This document shows, in pieces, positions 46,483-59,900 of a stretch of DNA of 64,000 nucleotides. This DNA is from Nectonema munidae (Eukaryota > Nematomorpha > Nectonematoida > Nectonematidae), in the NCBI GenBank assembly GCA_030549495.1, contig JAUIRK010000796.1:1-64000 (forward strand). The letters run 5' to 3'. Every line of letters begins with the position of its first letter. Within the stretch, counting starts at the first letter, position 1. The translations under genes were made by a program, and so were the position numbers. The notes under the pieces are model-generated. The model did no database searches. It saw nothing but the letters and a program-made list of their open reading frames with translations, and was not told where the DNA came from.

Positions 46483-47459
46483 AATAACTTTGTAAATTAA
46501 AGTCAGTCAGAGATTTCCTTTTTTTTCTTCAGAATGTATATATGCGTACTAATATGTGTAACAAGTCAGAATCAATGAAAAGAAGCTAGCATTCAATCTT
46601 GATATTTTTTGTTAAAGAATGAGTTAGTGCAATCTGTCTTTTAAGCCAACCCCTTTACTACACAAGCTTTAGAAAGTTAAAAAATTTATAGTCTAAAGAG
46701 TCAGCGAATGTGTAATCTGTTATATTTGAATTAGCAATGAAACTTCTCCCTATATTGAATACACTTCGCCCCAAACATAGGTACTCATTAAAGGAGGTTA
46801 AAATATTTAACTAGAAAAAATTGAGATTTTGAAATTCCATTCAGTCTTTTATATACATTTTAGCTACACCAGCAAGGGATGGCGGCATGTTCAAAGTATT
46901 TCCATTAAAAATCGCTTTCTTTTTCCTCTCTCCTATTTGTTTGTTTTTTAATTAATTGGATTTATATTTATTGTCTAGTCTAGTGTGTATGCTAAATCTT
47001 GATCTTTTAATTATTTTTAAAGAATAGTTTTTTTAATTTGACTGTATTTTTTAAGATTACATTTCCTTACATATGTTAAAAAAAATTCACATAAAAAGTA
47101 ACAAATTTCAGGAAATAAATCAATAGACATAAAAAACTTTTATTCATAAAAAAACGTCTTTAAGATCCCAGACCACTATGAAATAGTGGTTCAAGGCAAC
47201 CCTCATTAAGCCCGCCTCATAATCGCAATCCATCACTACCTCTACAAATAAATTTTTTCTTCCAAACTTTTTTTTCTTTTCACCTTGAAAAGCTTCAGAA
47301 AATATAAAAAAAGCGTAACAATTTTAAAAGGTAAAATATTTGAGAAAAATTTTAGCAATATTTCTGTAATGATATTATGCTATATTGTATTAACTCCGAA
47401 AATTTGACAGCAAAATTATTGCTTTCCTCACAATTACGACAATTTCTTTACCGAAATAC

Positions 47460-47583
47460 ACAGTAGGATATTTATAACGCGGATTAAGGCGTCCAAGCCT
47501 CTTTACACTGAAATACGTGTTATAGGAGCATAAAAATGAGAGCCAAAACCTCTCCCGCGTTATAATGAATATACTCGGTAGTT
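47460..47583. mobile_element. Short Tigger-like MITE
   Basis: Left 'cagtaggatatttataacgc' and right inverted 'cgagtatattcattataacg' share 'tataacgcgg', the same subterminal word as the Tigger-like element at 11915-12776. No ORF. Confidence 0.5.
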
Positions 47584-47726
47584 ACCTTAAATGCTCTGTG
47601 CGAATAAACGAACCCTAGGCAATGAATATTTACAAAAAAGTAACTTTCGTCTTTTATGCTATATGTGGCCTAGGTGTGCGTTTTTAAATGCGACTATTTA
47701 ACGGAAAAGTTTTGCCGAATCTTGAT

Positions 47727-47975
47727 TTAGAGGAGGTGTAGGTCATAATTCGAAATGAAAAAGGCTAGTACCTTTGCAGGATTTTTGTTTGAAGAGAAAG
47801 ATACGGTTGAGTTGTTGTTGTTGCCATTTGGTGCGATGGAAGATTTTTGTTTGAAGACAAAGTTGCTGGTGTTGGAAATGGAGGCGTCTTCATCGTCTAC
47901 ACTGATCATGCTCGCGATTTTGCGGAACGCGCTCGTGTGCTGCATGCGCTGCAGAAAGGAATTCGCCTTTCGCAC
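47727..47975 (-). CDS. CLSPN: Claspin C-terminal exon
   Basis: Acceptor 'aaacgataatag', phase 0. 'VRKANSFLQRMQHTSAFRKI' then 'ASISNTSNFVFKQKSS' matches the claspin C-terminal block ending in 'NFVFHTLSP'. Either it ends at the stop at 47727-47729 or splices at G|GTACTA (47771) to an exon I could not find. Confidence 0.82.
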   Translation of the reverse strand: MRKANSFLQRMQHTSAFRKIASMISVDDEDASISNTSNFVFKQKSSIAPNGNNNNSTVSFSSNKNPAKVLAFFISNYDLHLL

Positions 47976-50900
47976 CTATTATCGTTTATTTTTATTCGTG
48001 ATGAAAGAAACAATACTGTCACATGATAAATGTGTTTGGACTAAATGTCACTGAAATAACGTCGACAGTAAATGCCAAAGTAGTAAAGACTTGAAATTGG
48101 CTTGACATTTAGCATCATCCTCCCAGAATCAATTATCACCTTTAATCGGTTAACAACCAGATTGCGCAAATGCTATCTAATGTAAAGCAGAAAAATTTAT
48201 AAACGCAGACGATTCATATTTTTATAAAGTCGATAATTTTCGACTCAGGTCGTTAACCCGTTAAGACAGAAAAGAAGCATTTTTTTAATATAAAAAGAAA
48301 AATGATCACAGCGCCTGCTTTCAAATAATTTAGTGGTTCTTTTCACGACCAAAAGATTCTTCTTCCATCATTTTATTCATCTTAATATATTTTTTAATTG
48401 ATCAGTCGTTTTCAGCAGTAGATCGACGCCATCTTGTTAACCTTTTGAAGACAGACAAATTTCGTAGAACTAGTTTTGTTTTGATCCAAATAAACTTCAA
48501 TGCCTTTATTATATATATACAGTTGAACATCGAAAATGCGTCATCCTCAAAATCTTTGATTTTTTGAGACCCAAGTCATATTTTCATTAAAAAATGCATC
48601 AATGATGGCCCAAGTTTAGCTACAAAATATTCGCACTTTCCTCAGTAATTGTGAATTACTTGTGATATATATTCATTTAGCTTTGCCATCAGGAAGTGTA
48701 TGTAAGATCAAGTTGTTAGATGATGTCTACATTCTCACCACTATGCATGCAGTACATTGCACTTTCTTACTTTCTTTGTATATTGACAGGAAATGCTTCC
48801 TTTCTGCTGTCTTTTTCTTATCGCCATACCCTGTCCAATAAATCTTATTTTTACTACTCTCTGTCCCTGCCTACCTACGCCTAGCAGAAGAATCCATCAA
48901 TAATAGTAAAATATTACAGAATAAAAAGTTTATTGTGCTAAATACTGTCTTAATTTTTCGCAAGCCATCTAAGATCCATCACTTTTTTTCAGGAACGGAT
49001 GATGATGAAGGAAAAACGCGGCTTGGCTGAATGCACAATTTAAAAAATAGATAAAATTAGTTTCTTTTAGTCTCTTTCACTACCTCTTAACTTCGAAAGA
49101 TGGACAGCATTGTCTTTTCGATCTGCCTTTGATTTTATAAAATTCGTATTATACTTATGTAATACTGCTATAGTTCATATACAAGGGCATTAAACCATTA
49201 AGTACCATAGAAATCAGACGATATTTAAAATTACGCAGACGATTTATATTCAAAGTCATTGAAAAAAGCAGATGAAGATGAAATTACTTATGTTCCCAAA
49301 TGGGAACATTGGGACTTAATGGGTTAATTATATTGATACATATATACACAGCGTGGGTACTGTATGTCTAAATTAGTTAAAATTGGAGTGAATCATTTTC
49401 AATGGATTTTTCTATGCCGGCATCTATTTGCTTATTGAAAGTCATCATCTCAAAGACATTCCCTTTGATGAGTACAGAGAAATGAGATTTTGCTCTCTTT
49501 TTACTTGCTAAAGACGATGCAAGCCAATTACAAGCATCCAAAACATTGGCACTGTGCTTCAAATTTCAAATACTCTCAAGGAAAAAATCTCATTGTTCAT
49601 CTCGGTTAACGCTGTCTTGATAATGCTATTAATTCACCATAAGCGACTCATTTCGTTACTTTTCTACCTAATTATTAGCATCAATGGGAATGGATAAGTG
49701 AATCAGAGAAAATGAATGATTTGAACGCAGCAAAAACAAAAAATGAGGAAAAGTATTGTGCACGGTGGAAAATTTATAGGTGTTTCGATAGAAATACACA
49801 CAAAAGATTACTGTGTTTATTCAAAACCTAATTCTATTGTTTAGCATTTAAAAGGAGGCTTGCGACTAAAAAGTGGTCTAAATCTCGCTTTTGTGGAATT
49901 AAAAACTGGAGCTTTAAAAGGTTAAAAATCCTAAGGTTTACTCTAAGCCTCGATGAAACCATTTAAATAAATTCTTGCTTTCTAATCCCAGAAAAATAGG
50001 TTGTGCGGGAGATAAGATGAGATATAAAATAGAAAAATAAAAGAATATATAAAATACAATATCAGGTATAGGGTAGAATGGAAATTGGAGCAACAGGAAA
50101 GCCATTAACCCTTTAAGGCCTAAGTGTTTGAAAAGGAAGCATCTGCTTATCTTTTTAATAGGCTCTTATAATTCTGAAGGGTATCTTCTACTTTCTTTAA
50201 CCCTTTGAGGACCAGTGAGCACCGGTGTCCCGAGAAATAAAAATCGTCGGCTTAATCTTAAAAAGTCTGGTCCTCAAAGAGTCGATACCATTTTATATAT
50301 TAGAGCAGATGATTTTCATTTCTCGGGACGCTGGACCTCGAAGGGTTAAAGAAGGCGTTTTATATTTTATCGCGTATTGAGCATGAAAGCGTTACAAAAA
50401 TGCTCAACATACTTTACTGAAGGCAGAGGACGTCTGCATTGAGTTTGAGCTGAATACATCAAAAGCAGAATTTTCGGAGTCATGAAAGTCGATTCGGCTG
50501 CAAGATTCCGTCCTTAGCTTGAAAACGCTCGTTGAAAACATTTTGGAATTGCTTTCGTCGTCGTCATCATCATTATCATCAGCATCCTCTTCAAGCACAT
50601 CATCCATTTGCTTTCAAACAAAAAAGAAAACTAATTATATGTATGTGAGGGTAACTCTACAATTTTTTTATATATATATACTTTGATGTGTATGGATAAG
50701 TTTATTTTAAAATAATGAGAAAATGTGTTTGGCGTTAAGTCACGTGTAAGCTCATTTACTGACAGGTGAAATATCTTGGGTAAATGAATCACCAAAAGTT
50801 GGTTTATTAATTTTTTAAATAATATTAAAAAAAATATAATATCTGAACAGGTGAAACACCCCCACTCCATAAGATGGCCTCCTGGTATGCATGTGTCTAC

Positions 50901-53900
50901 GTGTGTGTGTATTAGAGTGCTGCCTGGTGCGGGTATACCCCTTTGGATACTAACATAATCTTTTAGTGGTATGAGGAGGGGTGTGTGTGTGTATATGTAA
51001 ACATTAAATCGAGGCATAAAATATTTTGCTATTCTGTTGAGACAAGTCATTTATCGGCCCTAGAAAAAGATTGCATTTAAAACCCGAATGGCCCATCAAC
51101 AAAAATGTTTCAACCGAGTTAAGAAGTGATATTCGTTGATGCTTATTGCGTATACAAAAAGCAAGAAAATGAAAAAAATGAGTGAAAAATATTGACCTAA
51201 AAAGTTGAAAAATTGACCTTATAATATTGACTTTATTAACTTAAAAAAACAAAACAAAAAAAGACTTTATAAAAGGTTTATCTAACAAAATAAAAGCTTT
51301 ATTTTACGAAGATCAGCTGATATCATGTAAAATATCATAATTACAATTCATAAGTAGGTATTTACAAACATTCTCGTCGTTAAAGTTGCGATTTTTACTT
51401 AATATGTTGTTGAGCATAGAAAAACGTTGTTCTCTTCATAATTTTCTCAACGTCGTTATCTTCTAATCTTATCTGAATGTATTATTTAAATCACACACAT
51501 CAGTTGGTATGTTCAGTTGTGATAAATCTTCATATGCTTTCTGAACACAATAACCTTCATCTTTGCATTTTTCTACCAAATCCACTAAAGATTTGTACTT
51601 CAAAATTTCTTTCAAATCGTCTGGTAGAGAAGAAACAACAGGGGCTTTTTGCTCCATCAATAATAAGTCCAGCATCAGAGAAGTCCAACACAATTATTTA
51701 GACTTCAACAAAATTTTCAAACCAGGATGCCCATCTAGTTACAATGGGTTTAGGTGCTAAGCTTATTTCGTTGAAAATCCTTGGTCTCTGTTTGTTCTTA
51801 GCTATCAAATTTTGTTCTCACATTCAAGCAACAGTTATGCAATAAATGTGCTAAGCAAAAAGCATGAACAAACAGGGGTACAAAATTTTTGACGCTTTTC
51901 CAGCTTTTTTCATGTCGGTAGCGGCATCACTAATGAAAAGCACAAAATTTTGTCTTTCTATTTCTAAGTACTTTATTTTGTCATCAACTATTTGGGTAAT
52001 TTTTTGACTATTTACTGAAGTAGAAGAGCAAACAGAATCAATTAAATACGCTTTCTTTGTTAAATTAGATATCCAACCAAAACGCTTACATAATACTTAT
52101 TTGCAAACGAGGACTCATCTATAATTAGAAATAAAAAACTACTTTTTACCTTTTCTTTGATACTTTCTGCAAGTCTTGTAATGTAATATCGACAAGAATC
52201 AATTTATTCAAAGGTATATTTGCTGACAAAAAAGATTCTGTTACTTTCTTTACAAAATTATTGTCACTAATAAACGTTTGAACAAAAGAAGTAGCAAATT
52301 TTGAATTCTTTTTAGTTGAAAGTTTTTCGGGTCTTTCTATGACTTTCAACAAAAAAATTATACGCTGTGCTTAACAATGCAATTACAAAGTTTGCAATAG
52401 AGTTCATTTTTAGGAGTGGAAGTAAACTCTTCAGGAAGTTTAAATATGATTTCTTTAACTTTTCGCGAAGAAGTCTTCGCAGTTTTTGGCATAATTTTTA
52501 AAGGCAAAGGAAAAAGATAAGTATTTTTAAAAAACAAGAATTCTAGCCGACTTTAAATCTATGCTTCTCATTTTTTCAGTCACATCAGGCATATAAGATA
52601 AAACATATGAGCTCTAGTCACGTTTCCAGAAATCTAAAGTCTGAAACTCTCTGAAGTAAGTTTTCATGCATTGTGCGCGAACAACTTTCTCTCTCTCTCT
52701 AGCTGGCACACTTTACTTAGCACAAAAGGTGAGTTCTTAGGTAACAGTTATGAAAAGTTATATCTCTCTCTCTCTCTCTCTCTTTGAGCTGGCCCTTTTT
52801 TGCCTCATCATTCACGACTATCCGTTTGATAGAAAAAATTTTAATGCCACCACTGTATACACCACACGCAGACAAATGCGAAGAAACAAAGACGCACAAT
52901 AAATCCAGTTTTGTTCAAAGGTTTTACATGACTTTGGCAAAAATGATAAGTTTCCAAAACTTATCATTTTTTTGAAAGTATTCATGAAATTTATCACTTT
53001 TTTCGTCTGGTTTTAACTTACTTTTATAACCTGTTCTACAAATCTGTATACTCTCATACGCATTCAGTATTAATATAAACGCGTTATCAACATATTCATA
53101 ATTATGTGTATTGTGGGTGAAGTTCTACTCTTACATATTTTGTTAACCTTTTCATTTAAACTTTTTCTTCTTTATAAAATTTTGAATTTGAGGTATCAAA
53201 GCTTCAGGTCAGTGGTCAGGGTATTTTGAATATTTTTCAATAAAAACCATTGGAAATTGACTTTATTGACCTAAATTTGAAAAATTGACTTTATATTTTT
53301 GTTTGATTCACACTTTATCAAGTTTTAAATCTGTTTCGACTCTTTCAAAGGTTAGAGATTAATTTTATAGAAATTGACTTTATTGACTTTCTTGTGCTCT
53401 AGTGATAAGGCAGGAAAAAAAAGATGCACGAATAAATTTTTTAGTACGCAAATGTGTGTGGTATGGCCCAATGCCATTACCCCCTCTTGAATATGCCATT
53501 GCACGTAATACCATTTTCAATTATATTTTCTCTTTTTTAAATTATAGTTTGTATTTAACAAAATGTATTGTATTTTTTCCCATTATAAAGACAAATAATA
53601 TTGAAAAGACAAAATTTAAATGAAAAAAGAAAATTTAGAATTGAAAAGGTGTGTGTGTGTGTGTGTGAATTTGTGGCAAAATGAAAATAACTCTCACTTT
53701 CGCGCTGTCTTGGAGCCATTGCTGTTTCTCATGCCGCAGGATTCGCCAAGAAGAATCTTCAGTGATGTCAAGATCTGGGTCTTTATCATGATCATCATTA
53801 TCGCTTTTTTCATCAAGCATCGCGTTATCATCTTAAAAGTTATTTAGGGAGAATTGCACTTCTCAAAGAGAGCTATACCAATTTTAGTTCTATTTTGTCT

Positions 53901-56900
53901 TTTTGCAATTCAAACCAAATATTAACACGTGTCTTTTTTGAAATAATATTAAGTCAATAGAAAGATATTGCTAAATTAAAGTGGACACAATTGTAATTAA
54001 AAAGACAAAAAAATTATGTTGTAATAATTTAATTGTTAATTCTTTGAGAAAAATTTAAACTGAAAATAATTTAAAAATATTAAAAAAAAAAAGTTTAAAT
54101 AAAAATTTCATTTGTAAAAAAATTCAATAAAATAAAAAATTTTAATTCAGGTAGAATTGCAAAAGGAGAAAATAAAAGGGCATACGGACAAGATAGAAGT
54201 ATAAATGGTAGAGATAGGGTGGTATCTTAATATTACCATAGGCAACTGAAATTTTGTAATTTCAAAGCACTCAATACAAAAAGAATATAAAATCTGGAAT
54301 GATGTTAGAATTGAAAAAAAATTCGTGTGTAAAACTTAAACATTTTTCAATCAACAAATGATCTCTTAAAAACATCTTTGAATAGGGCGTTATTCTAAAA
54401 CAACTTTTCAAATGTATGAATAGGTTTTATACGTCCATATTGGAGATGTATCGGATGTGAAAATCACATTTGACATCCTAGCGGATTTGGGTGTCAGAAT
54501 AAATTTTTTTAGCAGATGTGGATATAATAATAATTGCTATTCTAAGCAAACTACTTCCTAGAAATTGAGAGAGATGGCAATGCATATGTGCTATCATAAA
54601 GAAACTTACTAGAAGATAAAAAGCAATCTTTATTGGGAAGCTCGGCTTTACAGTAGGAATGAAAAACTTACCATAAAAATTTTAGGTAAAGTAAAAATTC
54701 CGAAAATTACGGATGTTAAGATGATGTACACATTTTTTGAGGATACTTTTGCAAAATATCATACCTACAATCTTCAGTGAGTTTTCCTTTGGTACACTCA
54801 TAGGTATACAATATGAGACTTGGCACAAGAAATAAATTAACAATTTTACATCCGCATGTGCGGGTATCTGATAACTCTCTTGTCTATAGTAAAGCGGTGG
54901 TGCGCTTAAAGATCCCAGATTAATCACAACGGACGAAAATTTTAGCTGTGGTTCGCTTTTTTCGACTTATTCTTCAGTTGTTCAAATTTCATGTACAAAA
55001 TTAATTCTCATATATTTGGATATTATAGTAAATAGTTGGAATGGATTTATATTCAGAAATAGCCGGTAATGAGAAAAAGTATTTAATTATTGGAAAAATT
55101 ATTAAACTATGGGGAATGATGCTACATAAATTCTTTAAATAAGTAGTTTAGAAGAAAAACTTTTGTGGAAGTTAGGTTAAGGCAGAATGCGTTATCTAAC
55201 TATTTAGATTAAACGGTTATCGACATATGTCGACTTTACAAAAATGTGAATCGTCTGCGTTTATTAATGTTTTTAATACAAATCTTCTGCTTTATACTAG
55301 ATATCGTCTGATTATTCGGGTCGTTAACGGGTTAAGGTCCTAACGCACATGTAAAAGAAAAAAGAATACCGACATCATTCCACCTAAATCTTCGATATCG
55401 GAATTTTCCGGTATACAAGTCGCCATCTTCGAGGAATCGTTCTTTGATACTTTTTATTGTTTTATAATCATCACTCAATAAATGTTTTCTGTCAAAAGAA
55501 TAAAATTATTAAAGTTCAAGACAGAGGAGATTCTTTTCCACGAAGTATTGGAAAGGTACAATGATTTTGTTTCCACGAAAAGAATGGTGCGCAGGAAATG
55601 AATATTTGAAGAAATATTCGTTATATTCTTAATCAATAACAATAGTATAGGGAAAAGGTAATGCTAGATTCGATCTAAACCACCGTTCCTACCCTTCCAA
55701 CTTGTGAACCCCTAAAAATTTTAATGCAAAGTTCAAGCCCCTGTTAAAAACTTTTGTAATATTTATGGAAAAACTCTCTCAATCTCATTTATGCTTCGAT
55801 ATGACTGCTGTAAAAAATTTGGGTACAATTAGTTTTGTTATCGGACATTGGGCTAAAAGAATATTCGCAGCACGACAACTCAACGCCCAGATATTTCGCG
55901 ATAAAATATGTTCTAAAATCCAATTTTTGAACATAATACTCATAAAATTCTTCTTTTTTTTAAACTAATTAGAGAATTAACTCTGCCTAAGTCTTTTTAT
56001 TCAATGCATCTAAATATAATTTTTTGTGTACAACTTCTCCCCTAAAGTTTTTGCTCAATTTTTCCAATTTAATTTTGAAAATCACAATTACAACTTGCGT
56101 GATAGATTCCATTAGTCCCTTTCTTTGTACATCAAAAAAAGTTCAAAACAGTCAGTACGGTTCAAAGTTCCAAAGTTATACAATTCTTTTGTCTATAATT
56201 TTTTGTGTGGAACATACAGAATAAGTTCTTTTAAAAATATTATTAAAGCTCGACTTATTGAAAGTTACCCTATATCTTGTTCAGTGAAAAACTGTTTTTT
56301 TGTAATCTATAGGACTTATGTATCATTTGCTTATAATGCTTGCAAAATCAATCTTTCTTCTCCTACTACCCTTGCATACTTCAAAACAATCTCTTGTATA
56401 CATATTTTCCATTTACATGCCTATTTTCATTTTTAATCTTTTTATTTTCCTATATGCATATACTTCATGGAATTGTAGTAATATTAGGCCTCAATTTCTT
56501 TTTTGTATTTTATAAGTTTTTTTTCGGTCATTTCATAATAGCGTCTTTTGGCCTTTTGAAATTTCCAGGACATATATAATGAATTTTATATAATGTCTTT
56601 TTTTTTATTCGTTTCCAAACTATGAACTTTTAATGTATGCAAATGCTATGATATATAAATAAATTCTTCTTCTTCTTCTTCTTCAATGCATCTAAACGTT
56701 AATAATAACTTTTGTATAAACATAATATTTAAAAGGCTTTCTCTATATTTCAATAATGTCCATTTAGTCAAAAAAGATTTTAAACTTTTAAGTTTTAAAG
56801 CGCATTCAAAAAATAATAGAAATGAACGGCTTTCAAAGATGATTTATCTACTTTTACGCGCGCGCAACGACATAGACACCCAAAATATTAATAATAAAAA

Positions 56901-59900
56901 TAAAAAAATATATATAAATTTTTTAATCATAAACTTAATATAAAAAAATAAATAAAATTACTTCGTCATGGGTCGAAGGCATTATCACTAATTGATCGTT
57001 ATTTTTATTAAAAAATATAATGTTAACTCCTTCCAGTAAATTGTGGAGAATTAATCGAATTATTGATTTAAAAAATTGCTTAGAAAAAAAGCTTTAAATG
57101 AAATGATAACGCGCTTTCGAATCATAAATTGGGTATAATAAAGGATTACTGATGAATTTTGGCGATTTCGAGTTGATCAGTGTAATTCAGTCTCTCTTCT
57201 TCAACATCATTTTCTACATCATATTCATCTTCTCCAGAACTTTCTTAAAAGAATTGAGAAGATTTGTCAACATCATGCCACTACGCTTTTTTTTTGATTC
57301 GTTGCACAATAAAAGAATGGCTGCGCCATTTTTGGAACAAGAAGGAAATATAATTAAAAGGGCCAATCCTTGAATCCCAAGATGCAATGATAGGAATGAA
57401 GTAGTATATCTCAATATATCCTTGAGTAGAATTCTCAAAACTAAGCGTCTGCATTCTTTTTTTAATGGAATTTCGTATATTAAAAGCGGAGAGCATCTCA
57501 AAGGATTAAGAGATATTTTTTAATTAAATCTTTAAGATTTAACTAATTTCGAAAGAGATGATGAAATTCGATAATTGTCATAACGTTTAGTGTACCGCTT
57601 TCACGCATAATGGATCACAAATGATTCACAAAGTAAAAATTGTCTGCATTTTTGATTGAAACAGAAAGACAGACGATTAATTTTATAAAATCAAAACCTG
57701 AAAGCCTTGACATCATATGGAAGTTCCCTGAAAAATTTCGCGGTATAGTAGTAACGCCAGTCCGCCCAAAAACCAAAGCAGGTGGAAACTTTGAAGAGGG
57801 AGGGGAGGTTACTTTTAGAAATGTTTTTTTGTGCAGTGGAGATCAAACAATTTTCTCTGGTCAATTTTTTTACTCTGAACTAATATAAGAAAGATTTGAG
57901 GAAAGGAGACGAAATATCAATTGATTTTGTTGAATGTATTCTAAATGTGATTTATTGTATTGATATTATTACCTTAAGTTATCGATAGTTTTTAAAATGT
58001 ATGACAAATAATTTTTTTTATCAAAAAAAAGACAGAAAACAAACGATTTTTGAAATGAAAAAAATTTTCGGAGGGAAAAACAAGAAATTGTTTCAGTGTT
58101 CAGCTTCTTATTAAAAAATAAAAGTTATGCCGTTTATAAAAAAAAAAAAATCTTAAGAACAAGAGCGATTAAAAAAACGAAAAAAAGTAGCTAAGCCTCT
58201 ATATCCATGACAAATCATCCGGCTTAGCTGAAGTACAACGTGGTTTAGACATATTGTAACACGTTGTTTTGAATTAAAGGAACGCGAGTTTTGTCAGCAT
58301 GTTTTGGATTTACAAGGGATGAGCAAAGTAAATGCAAGTTACTGTTTGAATTCATGATGAATATTTTAAATACTTTTTGGACATTTTTTATCTCATTATA
58401 AAATAATTTTAAAGTGTATCGATGTTTGTGAGTAATTGGAATAAAAACAATTTACTCAATGAACAGTGTTGAATAGAGATTTAAAATTATTTAAAAAGGT
58501 AAAGATAGCGTTAGGGTGTTTTCATCGAGAATTTATGGAGTTTGTATCGAACTATGAGGAAAGTAGGCTTGATGCGGGATCGAACCCAAGACCTTGAGTT
58601 ATGGTAGCCCAGTATCTTACCAACCTTACTCAGTAACCCTGTTTGAAACAGTAAGTCAAAAAATTATAGATAGGAAAAATGTTTACCCTCGTCCATTTCT
58701 TCACCACTCAGCTCTTCTCCCGATAATTCTGCTTCATCTTCGATAAGGCCATTCAAAAAACTAAGAAAAATGAAAGTAAAATTCGATGACATCCTGAAAT
58801 TATACATAAAATTTGGTCATTTGACTATAGCCCGTTTGATAATACCAATGATCCAAAAATGGACAACGGGCAACGTTGAGTTTTTAACTGAAATTACTAG
58901 AAATTCAAAAAAGTCGTTTACTTTGTCTGGTACTTAACGGCTTAAAATTACAAGATATATTTAAAATATTTATAATGTTAAAGGATTGGAAAGGGATACG
59001 ACTGAATCGCAACTCTACGATTTCTCCTACATACAAGAAGATATTTTGAACAGAGATTTTGTCCTTTTTCGTGCTGGCATTTCTAAAATTAAAATTTACA
59101 AATGAATTTTACATCTTTTAAGAATGTTTTTAGTTGTGAACTTTGTGAAGTTGACTTCACCTATCAAAATTGATTTTTATAATAGATTGCAACTCCCTTT
59201 ATTGAATATCTGAAGTTAAATTAATAGAATGGCACAAAAAATGGGCCATTCCAGTGATTCCAAAACTTGAATTTATACCATATGTTGTAAGAGGAAGGTT
59301 GTTATGATTATAACCTTAATTTTTGGCAAAAAGCACATGTTGTTACATTTTTGTTAAAAAATACATCCTGGGTTTTTTATACGATCCCAGCATAAAAGTT
59401 AAGAAAGACAAAAATAAAATAATTTAAAAGTTAGCCATAAAATAGATGTGAAACTTTATTTTACTTTAGAAAAATAAACACTAAGTACTTTATTTCAGGG
59501 GCTCATTCCATTACAATTCCTAAAAGGTCTCGGGTTCGATTATCCATCTAACCGAAATAAAATTTTTTTTTAATAATTTTATTTTTTCTTCTTTTTTAAT
59601 AAAAAAAGAATGTATGGGGGACGTCTAACCCTGCGGATTCAGAAACACAGGACATTAAATGAGGTTTTTTTTTTATAAAACCCAGGCAAAAAAATCGATT
59701 TATTTTAAATCACAAAATTATATTTAAGGTATCTTAAATGCTCAAAAATATTTAATTATCTGAAAAGATTGCGTCTTGCAAAGAATTCTTTTTAACTAAA
59801 AAAGGTTAGGGGTTGTATGCGATCCCGTGACTTTTCTAGTGTTAATGATGTCGTGTTTAACGTTAATTACGTTAATTAATCTGTGCGTATACCGATTGCT

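Noticed and set aside
47755-48054. 99-codon plus-strand frame
   Set aside because: Antisense of the claspin C-terminal exon, which has the homology and the splice sites.
57640-57888. 82-codon plus-strand frame in a claspin intron
   Set aside because: No homology recognised and opposite to the gene; a preceding AG is not enough support.
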